A DNA stretch of 7,154 nt from Deltaproteobacteria bacterium (GTDB lineage Bacteria; Desulfobacterota; GWC2-55-46): positions 1 through 7,154 of the forward strand of contig JACREV010000196.1 of assembly GCA_016218095.1 (NCBI GenBank), read 5' to 3'. The position numbers and the translations under genes were made by a program. The first letter of the stretch is position 1, and each line of letters starts with the position of its first letter. Under the pieces are notes generated by a model, which saw nothing but the letters and a program-made list of their open reading frames with translations, was not told the origin of the DNA and did not search any database. This document shows, piece after piece, positions 1-6,545 of the stretch.

Positions 1-686
1 AGATACCCCGAGCCATCGTAGTGGCCGACGGCAAGGACCGCTCCTCTCGGGTCTTCCTTGATGTTGTCACCCCTGCATGAGAGCGGGTCTGCTACGGCCC
101 ACGAGTCTCTGGCGACTCTCACGGGAACGCTCGACCTCATGCACCACCTGAAGGAGCTCGTTATGCCGCTTCCGTACATATCGTCGGTCATATTCTCAAG
201 CGCATCTCTTCTGTCGTACCTGTTGAAGGCCCTCTTTTCGGAATCGAAGAACGGCTCGGAATTGAAGCTCGTCGTGAAGGAAACGACGTCTTTCGCCCCG
301 GCCTCTTTTATCTCCCTTATGGTCGACCCGACCGTCACTTCAGGAGGCCCCCACGCGTGAAAATGCGCGCCTATCTCATGCCCCCTCGCCTCAAGCTCTT
401 TGATGGCGTTCGTCCCGGCGCCTCCGAACTTCTCTATCGCGCGCGGGTAGATGTCGAGGAACATGAACGAGCCCCGCGCCTTGTGCCTCTCAAGGATGGA
501 GGCGAGGCGTTTAAGCAACTCGGTCTCTATGGCGTACTCCTCGGCGTTCTTTACTATCGCCTCGGTGTGGAACTCGATATACAGGAACACCGGCTCCTGT
601 TCTGCGGCCTTAAGGCAGCTCACAGGGCCGAGCGAGAGCATGAAGAGCGCGAGCGACGCAAGACACAATGTCCTTAAAAATCTCAT
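1..686 (-). CDS. Exported polysaccharide deacetylase-like (NodB-fold) protein, 3' end cut by window
   Basis: The frame is open from ATG at 686 to the window edge: 228 full codons plus CT, which must be Leu; the C-terminus is missing. Residues 1-28 form a signal peptide: Arg at 2 and 5, a hydrophobic core at 7-23, and a Cys at 24 in PVSC, a poor lipobox, so signal peptidase I cleavage near LKA-A is as likely. The NodB resemblance rests on FLYIEFHTEA (34-43), RGSFMFLD (71-78), and GHEIGAHFHAW (102-112), which matches the zinc-binding GHEIGxH block of polysaccharide deacetylases. The family role is metal-dependent N- or O-deacetylation of glycans, here outside the cytoplasm. The first motif has His40 where an Asp is usual, so activity is uncertain. 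No strong Shine-Dalgarno sequence is visible. A TTG four codons upstream (698-696) is a possible alternative start, and TAA lies at 704-702. It follows the hydrolase gene after a 155-nt gap filled by a palindromic element. Confidence 0.78.
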   Translation of the reverse strand, partial: MRFLRTLCLASLALFMLSLGPVSCLKAAEQEPVFLYIEFHTEAIVKNAEEYAIETELLKRLASILERHKARGSFMFLDIYPRAIEKFGGAGTNAIKELEARGHEIGAHFHAWGPPEVTVGSTIREIKEAGAKDVVSFTTSFNSEPFFDSEKRAFNRYDRRDALENMTDDMYGSGITSSFRWCMRSSVPVRVARDSWAVADPLSCRGDNIKEDPRGAVLAVGHYDGSGY

Positions 687-701
687 GGCTTCATTCAAAA
701 G

Positions 702-707
702 TTAAGA
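702..707. repeat. Left copy of 6-bp direct repeat TTAAGA
   Basis: TTAAGA here matches TTAAGA at 842-847, just beyond the other end of the palindromic gap. The pair may be a target-site duplication. Six AT-rich bases can match by chance, so this carries weight only together with the palindrome it flanks. Confidence 0.4.
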
Positions 708-841
708 CCGCTCTAAAAATTAGATATTTTTTCTGAGGTCAAGGAAGGGTGGAAATAAAAAGCGCAGCATATATGGGTAATATGTGAGCATTTTTATTTC
801 CGCCCTGACGCAGAGATCAGGAAAAATAGCAATTTTTAGCT
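708..841. mobile_element. MITE-like nested palindromic element in the intergenic gap
   Basis: This AT-rich gap reads as one large imperfect palindrome centred near base 776. The arm blocks are CTAAAAATT (713-721) with AATTTTTAG (831-839), TATTTTT (725-731) with AAAAATA (822-828), a 16-bp block (746-761) with its complement (791-806) at 15 of 16, and CATAT (768-772) with ATATG (780-784). The 7-bp block is offset by one base; the others share the same centre. The direct repeat TTAAGA lies immediately outside, at 702-707 and 842-847, and the second copy includes the stop codon of the upstream hydrolase gene. The element has no room for a protein. Terminal inverted repeats, direct repeats and a non-coding core fit a miniature inverted-repeat element. 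A regulatory or mRNA-processing hairpin is the main alternative. That it is mobile is inference from one copy. Confidence 0.5.
746..806. repeat. Perfect-but-one 16-bp inverted repeat (large hairpin)
   Basis: AGGGTGGAAATAAAAA at 746-761 faces TTTTTATTTCCGCCCT at 791-806 across a 29-nt spacer. The only mismatch is T750 against G802, which becomes a G-U pair in plus-strand RNA and an A-C mismatch in minus-strand (operon-sense) RNA. A shorter CATAT/ATATG stem sits inside the spacer. The stem is A/U-rich near the loop and is not followed by a clean T-run in the gene direction, so it is not a convincing intrinsic terminator. It could protect or process the mRNA between the hydrolase and deacetylase genes. 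Confidence 0.8.
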
Positions 842-847
842 TTAAGA
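842..847. repeat. Right copy of 6-bp direct repeat TTAAGA, containing the hydrolase stop codon
   Basis: Read on the minus strand this is TCTTAA, encoding the final Ser and the TAA stop of the alpha/beta-hydrolase-like gene. An insertion duplicating these bases would leave that protein unchanged. Confidence 0.4.
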
Positions 848-2152
848 GGCCGCCATCTCCCTGATGTACTTCAAGAGCTCCTCCGGCATGACCATCCCCT
901 TGCCGGGGAGCCACCTCGGGGGGCTCGCCTTCGAGTAGACCCTGTTCGGCTCGTTCTCCGCCCCGTTGACCCTCGTCCAGAGAGCCTGCCCGGCGCCGCC
1001 GTATGAGGCGTTCGTCGCGGCGTTCACGAGGTCTATGGCGTGGTCGTTCGCGCCCTGAGTGTGGTCCCTTTCGTTCTGGAGCCTCAAGTACCTTATCTTG
1101 AGGGACCGTATCCACCTTACAGGCTCCCTCTCGCTCCACCACTTCTCGTCAGACGTCGTGTGGTTGTTGAAGAGCGGGAGGACGAAGGACGCGTTGTTGA
1201 GAGTGATGTAGAACCTGTCGGCAGGGCCCTCGGCGTCGATCAGGTATTTTGCAGGCGTCTTGTGCCTTGAGAGCGCCCCCGCGCCGAGGGCTATCCCGTA
1301 GGAGCGAGTGACCACGCCGACATTGCTCCTGTCGACAAAATCGAGCGAGGCGACATGGTTCACAAAGGCCGCGAAGCCGTCCTGCTGGACGAACCCGTTC
1401 CAGTCCTCGCTCCCCTTGGACTTGCCCCTGCCGTCCGGGTCGATGATGCCGACGACGAAGCCGCCTTTCGCGATTATCTCGGCCTCCTTGTCGACGACGG
1501 GGCTTGAACCAAAACCGAGCGCGCCGGACATGAGTATAACCGCCGGGAGCTTGCCGTTCCTCTCTGCCGGGTAATATACCTTTGTCCAGAGCTCGGCCTT
1601 GGACGTGGGGTTGATGATTATCGACTCGATGTTCGACAAGGCCCTGCCGTTCATCGACGCCTGCGCAGGCGGGAAGCCCTGTTGCGGCGGCATCTGCTGA
1701 GGTCCGTTCGGCGGCATCTGCCTGTTCTGCATCGGCGAGGCCTGGGTCGAGATCGCCGGGTCTATCTTTCTCAAGTCCGCGATCAGCCTGTCCATGGCTT
1801 CGTAGGCTGAGGCCGGGTCGCGTCCCGCGTCGGTCTTTAGCTTCATGATCGTCCCCGGAGGGGCTACCCTCATGACGTCTTCCGCCTTGCCCGAGGCGGC
1901 GATAGAGCGTATCCACATCATGGCGAACGACGCCCTCTTCTCGAAGTTTGCGGCGTCCGTCCTCTCTTCTATCCCTTTTTTCACCGCGTCCATATCCTGC
2001 GGGCTAAGCATCGCTCCAGGCCCGCCAGGCCCATTCGGCCCGCCAGGGCCTCCGGGGCCGCCGCCCCCAGATCCAAACGGAGGCTGGGACGACGCCTCGC
2101 GCATCAGGAATATGAAAGCCACGACACCTATAACGAGCAGTATCTTCTTCAT
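842..2152 (-). CDS. Exported alpha/beta-hydrolase-like protein with Gly/Pro-rich linkers
   Basis: This 436-residue protein begins with a signal peptide or N-terminal anchor (MKK, then a hydrophobic core to about residue 17). A Gly/Pro low-complexity stretch follows (27-46), then a helical Lys/Glu/Asp-rich segment (about 50-135), a Pro/Gln/Met-rich linker (140-163), and an alpha/beta-hydrolase-like domain from about 170 to the end. In that domain KLPAVILMSGALGFG (201-215) looks like a core strand plus oxyanion-hole loop, GFVVGIIDPDGRGKS (231-245) is typical of the strand and loop after it, and VGVVTRSYG (278-286) is the nucleophile elbow, with Ser284 the likely nucleophile. Asp363 and His364 or His371 (ERDHTQGANDH) could complete a triad. 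The elbow has Thr at the first Gly of GxSxG. The substrate is unknown; export and neighbours suggest an esterase or depolymerase on an envelope glycan or lipid. ATG at 2152 overlaps the ligase stop by 4 nt behind a GGAGG. Confidence 0.75.
   Translation of the reverse strand: MKKILLVIGVVAFIFLMREASSQPPFGSGGGGPGGPGGPNGPGGPGAMLSPQDMDAVKKGIEERTDAANFEKRASFAMMWIRSIAASGKAEDVMRVAPPGTIMKLKTDAGRDPASAYEAMDRLIADLRKIDPAISTQASPMQNRQMPPNGPQQMPPQQGFPPAQASMNGRALSNIESIIINPTSKAELWTKVYYPAERNGKLPAVILMSGALGFGSSPVVDKEAEIIAKGGFVVGIIDPDGRGKSKGSEDWNGFVQQDGFAAFVNHVASLDFVDRSNVGVVTRSYGIALGAGALSRHKTPAKYLIDAEGPADRFYITLNNASFVLPLFNNHTTSDEKWWSEREPVRWIRSLKIRYLRLQNERDHTQGANDHAIDLVNAATNASYGGAGQALWTRVNGAENEPNRVYSKASPPRWLPGKGMVMPEELLKYIREMAAS
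2015..2068 (-). repeat. Low-complexity Gly/Pro-coding tract
   Basis: This stretch encodes residues 29-46 of the hydrolase-like protein, almost entirely Gly and Pro in GGP-type units, directly after the signal peptide. A second, Pro/Gln/Met-rich stretch is encoded at 1664-1735. Such tracts usually act as flexible linkers and can change length by slippage. Confidence 0.75.
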
Positions 2153-3630
2153 TCCGCCTCCACAACACCGCGCCGTCCGTTGGTTGCCTTGAGCCGCCCC
2201 TCCTCGAGCCTCCTTGACCCGAGCCGGGCGATGGCAAGCGAGAGCCCGGCCATGAGCCAGGGTATCCTCACAATGTATCCGAAGTCCACTATCGAATGTA
2301 TGAAGTATATCTGCACGGCGCCTGTAAAGGCGAGGGCCGCGGTGAAATAGATGTTGTCGCCCCAGATCTTTTTGAGGAGCGAGTACATCGCGGTCATGTA
2401 CGAGAGTATCAGCCAGAGCGCGAAGAGAAAGCCTATGAACCCGAGGTCGGCCATGAGCGAAAAATACGACGACTGGGCGTAGCCCCAGATGTAGCCGCCT
2501 ATCCCGCCGACACCCGAGCCGAGTCCGTAAGACGGTATTATCTGGTTAAAGTCGCCGGCCCACCACTTGAGCCTTAAGGCGAACGACATCGAGCCCCTCG
2601 TCTCGACGGGGGACTCCCCGAACCTGCCAAGGCCGCCGCCCAAATCGACGAACGACATTATCGCGAGCATGGCGATGAAGGCTCCGAAGAGGACGGCCAT
2701 CGACCTTATCTGAGCGCCCCTGAACCTCGGGTGTATGAGGATGTAGCAGATCGTCGTCACCATGAACGAGCCTATGCCGCCCTTCGACAGTGTATGCACA
2801 TCCTCGTAGAATATGAAGAGGACCGGGAGCGCGACGAGGAGCTTGGCCTTCCAGCCCTTCACGGTAAGCAAGAGCGCTATGCCGACCATGAGCGCGGTGT
2901 TCAGCATGTACGCGGTCCTGTTCGGGTCCGCGATGCCCGCTACCCTCTGCTTGATGTTCTCAAGGACTATCACGTGAAAGAAGACTACGGTCTTCTCGAG
3001 GAAGAACTTCTTTATGTAGAGGTCTATCTCGGTGAACTCGACGTAGAGCGTCACAAGCGCGAACGACGCCGCGAGGAAGCCCATGACGAGCCACATAAAG
3101 AGGATGGACTTTATGAGACGTCCGCTCTTAAGGAGTATCTGAGGGAGGTAGAATATGGCTATGCACGAGTAGAGCTGTATGAGGATGAAAGTACCGCCCC
3201 TGAAGTCGTGCGCCCAGAGGAGCGTGACCGTCGCGTAGAAGAGGAGGAAGATGGACGGTAGGTCCGCCCCGCTCCTCCTTAAAGGCTCGACCTTCTTGAG
3301 CGCCCTGCCTATGAATACCCCGATGAGCGCGATGAGCACGAAAAAATCTATGATGAGGAAGTTGTTCTTGTCGTAGACGTACTCGACACCGGGGTGTCTG
3401 CCCACGCCGACCATGACGTTCATTAGCGGCGCGGCAAATACCACGAGGAGGAGGCCTGTCTCGGGTTTTTCGACGAGGAAGAATATGAGGAACGCGATCC
3501 CGAGGAGCACGAAGGGCGCGTACGGCGGCAACAAAAGGATGGAGAGGCCGAGGAGCGCCGCGGCCCCGATGAAGACCGCGAGCAGGCCCCGGCTGTTCGA
3601 GTAGTTGAATGTCAGTCCTGACTCTCTCAT
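2149..3630 (-). CDS. O-antigen ligase / Wzy polymerase-like polytopic membrane protein
   Basis: This 493-residue protein is largely hydrophobic, with about 12 to 14 likely membrane segments from residue 16 to 468. Family-like marks are AGIADPNRTAYML (231-243), the TLSKGG turn (280-285; SRGG is the usual form), a hydrophilic loop of about 60 residues (329-388) with Arg345 and Arg353, and GLGSGVGG (369-376) followed by SSYFSLMADLGFIGF (387-401), the classic N/SxYL-LxxLGxxG end of the Wzy_C/O-antigen-ligase domain. Members join or polymerise lipid-linked glycans on the periplasmic side of the inner membrane. Ligase (WaaL-type) and polymerase (Wzy-type) cannot be told apart from sequence alone. 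The start ATG 3630 shares one base with the TGA of the previous gene; GTG 3633 would add one residue and overlap 4 nt. No clear Shine-Dalgarno is visible, so translation may depend on coupling. Confidence 0.87.
   Translation of the reverse strand: MRESGLTFNYSNSRGLLAVFIGAAALLGLSILLLPPYAPFVLLGIAFLIFFLVEKPETGLLLVVFAAPLMNVMVGVGRHPGVEYVYDKNNFLIIDFFVLIALIGVFIGRALKKVEPLRRSGADLPSIFLLFYATVTLLWAHDFRGGTFILIQLYSCIAIFYLPQILLKSGRLIKSILFMWLVMGFLAASFALVTLYVEFTEIDLYIKKFFLEKTVVFFHVIVLENIKQRVAGIADPNRTAYMLNTALMVGIALLLTVKGWKAKLLVALPVLFIFYEDVHTLSKGGIGSFMVTTICYILIHPRFRGAQIRSMAVLFGAFIAMLAIMSFVDLGGGLGRFGESPVETRGSMSFALRLKWWAGDFNQIIPSYGLGSGVGGIGGYIWGYAQSSYFSLMADLGFIGFLFALWLILSYMTAMYSLLKKIWGDNIYFTAALAFTGAVQIYFIHSIVDFGYIVRIPWLMAGLSLAIARLGSRRLEEGRLKATNGRRGVVEAE
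2157..2161 (-). promoter_or_regulatory. Strong Shine-Dalgarno GGAGG for the hydrolase gene
   Basis: GGAGG on the minus strand lies 4 nt before ATG 2152-2150, inside the last codons of the ligase gene. With the ATGA stop/start overlap, it fixes this start and supports coupled translation. Confidence 0.7.
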
Positions 3631-5210
3631 CACTCAAGGTAGCCGAGGCTTTTAAGGCGCTCGGCGACAAGTTTGGCGTCCTCTTCGGAGGTCTGCCCAC
3701 CGGAAGAGTCCTGCCTCGATTCCGTGTCGGCGTAGGCGAGGCGCTTAAGCGACTCGTCGCTAAGGCACTCTTTCAACACCCTGCCGTCGAGGTCTTTCGG
3801 GACCTCGATGCCTAAGAGGTGGTAGACCGTCGGAGCGACGTCTATTATGTGCGCTCCGTTAGATCCCGACTTCTTTATCGAAGGCCCGCTGATGACAAGC
3901 ACCCCGTCCTCCTCGTGCGTCCCGGACCAGTTGTTCACGTTCCACTTCCTGAGCCTCTGTATGAACTTGCCCGTAGGCGCGCCCTCCTTGAGGAGGCCGA
4001 ACCCCCTGGCCCACTTTATAAAGACGTCCGGCGCGGCAGGGTTCTTCGGGTATAACTCCCTGCCCTTGAAGACCGCTTCAATCGGTTTATGCCCCTGCGG
4101 CGTCCTCATGTTCAAGAGCTCGCGCGCGACCTCGTCGACGAGGGTATCATACTCCTTCCCCTCGTTCACTATGCCCTGGGGCTCCCTCCCCTTGAGGTTC
4201 ACATATACGGCGTCCGATACGCCGAGGAAGTATACGCGCGTCTTCGACCAGTCGACGCCTACGAGCGTCAAGGGCGGCGGGAGCTCCCTTATTACGCCGA
4301 GCTTCGATAATATCACCCTCGCAAAAGTCCCTACGCCGCCGGTCTTCTTCCTCTTCTCCTCGTCTATTATGAGATACCCTTTTTTGGTCAGCCACTCGTT
4401 CAGCGAGACGAGCTCGCTCAATGGGCCGAAGCCGTGGTCAGAGAGTATGACGACCTCTACGCCGTCGCCGGCCGCGGCTACGAGCTCGCCGACGGAAGAG
4501 TCTATCTTCTTGAATACCGTCTCTATCGCGCCCTCGTTGCCGTTACCCTTCTTGAACCCCGGGTGTGACTCGTCCCTGTCCTTCCAGAAGAAGTGCTGGA
4601 CCGTGTCGGATGCCGTGTATACTACGGTAAAGAGGTCCCAGTTGAGCTTCTGCATGGCGAAAAGGGCGACGTCCGTCCACCTTGAGACCGACGAGACGAG
4701 GTCGTCGACAGAGACCCTCCTGTGCTTGAACATCGGAGGGACGAGGCAGTCCTTGCCGAACCTGTCCGAGAGCTCCTTAAAGAACCCCGGAGGCGATACC
4801 ACGCGCTCGTCGTGAAAAGGCGTCGGCTCGCCGGAGATCATGAAACCGTTTACCTCGTCCGGCGGGAATGTCGCCGGGACGTTCAAAACAACGGCCTTTT
4901 TCCCGAGCTCGCTCGCGACCTTCCATACGGGCTTCACGAGCCGCCTCGACGAGACCGCGGGTGTGAGATCATAAGTCCCGTCGGCGCGGATAAGGAAGTC
5001 GAATATCCCGTGGTTGCCTGGGTCGACGCCGGTCGAAAACGACGTCCAGGAGACCGGGCTCAATACCGGCATCGTCGCCTTGAGCGTGCCAAACGCGCCG
5101 CTCTCCATGAGCCTTGCGATATTCGGTAACGCGCCCTTCTTGACGAGCGGCCCCACTATGTCGAAGGTCGCCCCGTCTATGCCTATTATGAGGACTTTCT
5201 TTTTATCCAT
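3630..5210 (-). CDS. Alkaline-phosphatase-superfamily phosphohydrolase/phosphomutase-like protein (type I phosphodiesterase fold)
   Basis: The 526-residue product has no signal peptide or membrane segment, so it should be cytoplasmic. The two-metal site of the superfamily appears complete: Asp12 in IGIDGATF, Thr56 in SPVSWTSFSTG as likely nucleophile, Asp202 and His206 in ASDTVQHFFW, Asp258-His259 in SDHGFG, and His432 in SGTHEEDG. APTVYHLLGIEVPKDLDG (459-476) and the ending ERLKSLGYLE are typical of the predicted phosphohydrolase/phosphomutase group (COG3379 type). Family chemistry is hydrolysis or transfer at a phosphate mono- or diester; the substrate is not known. I chose ATG 5210 because AGG at 5220-5218 lies 7 nt before it; ATG 5216, two codons earlier, has AGG only 1 nt away. 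The gene overlaps the radical SAM gene by 8 nt and the ligase gene by 1 nt. In this setting it may act on a phospho-lipid or phospho-sugar intermediate, which is inference. Confidence 0.88.
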   Translation of the reverse strand: MDKKKVLIIGIDGATFDIVGPLVKKGALPNIARLMESGAFGTLKATMPVLSPVSWTSFSTGVDPGNHGIFDFLIRADGTYDLTPAVSSRRLVKPVWKVASELGKKAVVLNVPATFPPDEVNGFMISGEPTPFHDERVVSPPGFFKELSDRFGKDCLVPPMFKHRRVSVDDLVSSVSRWTDVALFAMQKLNWDLFTVVYTASDTVQHFFWKDRDESHPGFKKGNGNEGAIETVFKKIDSSVGELVAAAGDGVEVVILSDHGFGPLSELVSLNEWLTKKGYLIIDEEKRKKTGGVGTFARVILSKLGVIRELPPPLTLVGVDWSKTRVYFLGVSDAVYVNLKGREPQGIVNEGKEYDTLVDEVARELLNMRTPQGHKPIEAVFKGRELYPKNPAAPDVFIKWARGFGLLKEGAPTGKFIQRLRKWNVNNWSGTHEEDGVLVISGPSIKKSGSNGAHIIDVAPTVYHLLGIEVPKDLDGRVLKECLSDESLKRLAYADTESRQDSSGGQTSEEDAKLVAERLKSLGYLE

Positions 5211-6540
5211 GCGCATGCCTGAATTTGTTTATGAGGCTTAAGGACGAGTTCATCGCGACGAGCAGTACCTTGACGACCCTGCTTAAGGACTTGAGCGGCG
5301 GGTGGACATAGAAGAGGTCCGCCTCTTTCACGTCCCCCTCGGGCAGGAGGTCGGCATCCTTCTTTATTACGCCCTTCGATACCGCGTAGTTGTAGACCCC
5401 AGTCTCGGGCTCTATCCTTATCCAGTTGAGCCCTATGCCGCCCTTGCGTTTGAGGCGGAGCACTATGTTGCCCTTTATGAAAAAGACGACCATCTTGAAG
5501 AGCCCCGCGACCGTCTCCTCGGGCGCGCCGACGAAGAAGCAGAAGCCGGTCTTGATGCCGTCGACCTCCTTGGCGAGGTTGTAGACCTTGACGACGTCCG
5601 CTTCCGTGAAGTTCTTGCCGAGGACCTTTAGCGCGCCGCTTGACAGGGCGTCGGTCGAGTACGCGATGTAGACGCACCCGGCGTCTCTGGCGAGCTCGAG
5701 GAATTCCCTTGTTATGAGCTTCGGCTCGGCCCACGCGAACCACTCGACCTTGAGCTTGCGTCTGAGTATCTCGCGGCATATCGCCTCGGCGTGGCGGAGG
5801 GGGATGGTAAAGAGCGCGTCCGAGAACATGAAGTGGGTGATGCCGCGCCTTACGAGGTCTTCTATCTCGTCGACCACGTTCTCGGGGGTGCGCATCCGGA
5901 GCTTGCTGCCGTTCAGGTACGGATAAGTGCAGTAGGTGCACCTGTAGGCGCAACCCCTCTTCGTCTGTATGCCTATGCCGCCCTTGCCGCTGTACTTCTT
6001 AAGGTCTACGAGGTCCTTCCTCGCGAACGGCAATCTTTCGAAGTCCGGGAGCGACCTCACCCCCGTGAACATCACCTTGCCGTTCTTCCGGTAGTATATG
6101 CCCTTGACCTTTTCCGGTGAATCGAGGTTCCTTAAAAGCTCCGGGACCGCCTCCTCTCCTTCGAGGTAGACCCCGTAGTCTATCTCCGAGACCCGCTCCA
6201 TTATCGTCTTTGCGAAGATGGAGAAGCCCGCGCCCCCGGCCATGACGCGCGCGGCAGGCGCCGTCTCTTTTATGATGGCGAGTGTCGGGCGGAGCGTCTT
6301 GTAGTAGTAGAAGAAGTCCACGCCCTGCTGGTTGTCTATGTTCCTGATTGAGATGCCGACGACGTCGGGCCTGAACTCGGAGAGCTTCTTTTTAAGCCCG
6401 CCGTACGGGTCGTCAGAGATGTTCGGGTCGTAGACCGCGACCTCGTGGTCCTTGAGCATCGTAGCGACCATGAGTATCCCGAGCGGCATGACGGAAGGCT
6501 CTTTCCTTCCGAGATATGATTGTATGAAAAGTATCTTCAA
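5203..6540 (-). CDS. B12-binding-domain radical SAM protein
   Basis: This 445-residue cytoplasmic protein has two domains. Residues 1-140 resemble the cobalamin-binding Rossmann domain: MKILFIQS, PLGILMVATML (19-29), RPDVVGISIRN (57-67), VMAGGAGFS (99-107), and the LEGEEAVPELL end (126-136). The usual cobalt-ligating DxHxxG is absent, since DPNIS (38-42) stands at that place. The radical SAM domain starts near 185 with CAYRCTYC (197-204), so Cys197, Cys201 and Cys204 would hold the 4Fe-4S cluster; IEPETGVYNYAVSKGV lies near its C-terminal end. Family members perform radical methylations, ring rearrangements and other C-C bond chemistry, often on lipids, cofactors or natural products; the substrate here is unknown. 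The start codon is TTG at 6540, chosen because it gives the standard MKILFIQ opening, follows the previous stop by 5 nt, and has AAGG 8 nt upstream. The first internal ATG (residue 18) would delete the first strand. Confidence 0.88.
   Translation of the reverse strand: MKILFIQSYLGRKEPSVMPLGILMVATMLKDHEVAVYDPNISDDPYGGLKKKLSEFRPDVVGISIRNIDNQQGVDFFYYYKTLRPTLAIIKETAPAARVMAGGAGFSIFAKTIMERVSEIDYGVYLEGEEAVPELLRNLDSPEKVKGIYYRKNGKVMFTGVRSLPDFERLPFARKDLVDLKKYSGKGGIGIQTKRGCAYRCTYCTYPYLNGSKLRMRTPENVVDEIEDLVRRGITHFMFSDALFTIPLRHAEAICREILRRKLKVEWFAWAEPKLITREFLELARDAGCVYIAYSTDALSSGALKVLGKNFTEADVVKVYNLAKEVDGIKTGFCFFVGAPEETVAGLFKMVVFFIKGNIVLRLKRKGGIGLNWIRIEPETGVYNYAVSKGVIKKDADLLPEGDVKEADLFYVHPPLKSLSRVVKVLLVAMNSSLSLINKFRHAHG
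5218..5220 (-). promoter_or_regulatory. Short Shine-Dalgarno AGG deciding the phosphohydrolase start
   Basis: AGG on the minus strand lies 7 nt before ATG 5210-5208 and only 1 nt before ATG 5216-5214, favouring the inner start. The motif is short and sits inside the end of the radical SAM gene. Confidence 0.4.
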
Positions 6541-6545
6541 GGCGG

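Noticed and set aside
719..742. Possible promoter starting at TTGACC (minus strand) in front of the deacetylase gene
   Set aside because: The nearest -10-like hexamer, TATCTA, is only 10 nt away, and hexamers at 16-18 nt spacing match poorly. AT-richness of the palindrome explains the resemblance.
804..821. CCTGA/TCAGG 5-bp inverted repeat as an operator
   Set aside because: It is short, lies inside the larger palindrome, and could occur by chance.
821..840. AAAAAT/ATTTTT hairpin just after the hydrolase stop as an intrinsic terminator
   Set aside because: The stem contains only A-T pairs and is too weak for a classic terminator. It is better explained as part of the outer arms of the palindromic element.
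720..1142. Minus-strand 140-codon frame overlapping the end of the hydrolase gene and part of the gap
   Set aside because: It is an out-of-frame Arg/Gly/Glu-rich shadow of the hydrolase coding sequence, with no motifs.
1149..1916. Minus-strand 255-codon frame inside the hydrolase gene
   Set aside because: Very Arg-rich and low in hydrophobic residues, it is a frame-shifted reading of the supported gene.
2731..3261. Plus-strand 176-codon Glu/Arg/Tyr-rich frame opposite the ligase gene
   Set aside because: Its composition is the antisense image of a hydrophobic membrane protein; no start context or domain supports it.
3847..4815. Long plus-strand open frame (322 codons) opposite the phosphohydrolase gene
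   Set aside because: It lies wholly antisense to a gene with a complete set of AlkP motifs. Its translation is Ser/Pro/Thr-rich without recognisable domains, as expected from complementary frames of GC-rich DNA.
5186..5953. Minus-strand 255-codon frame inside the radical SAM gene
   Set aside because: Arg/Gly/His-rich shadow frame; the overlapping frame carries the radical SAM cysteine motif and family features.
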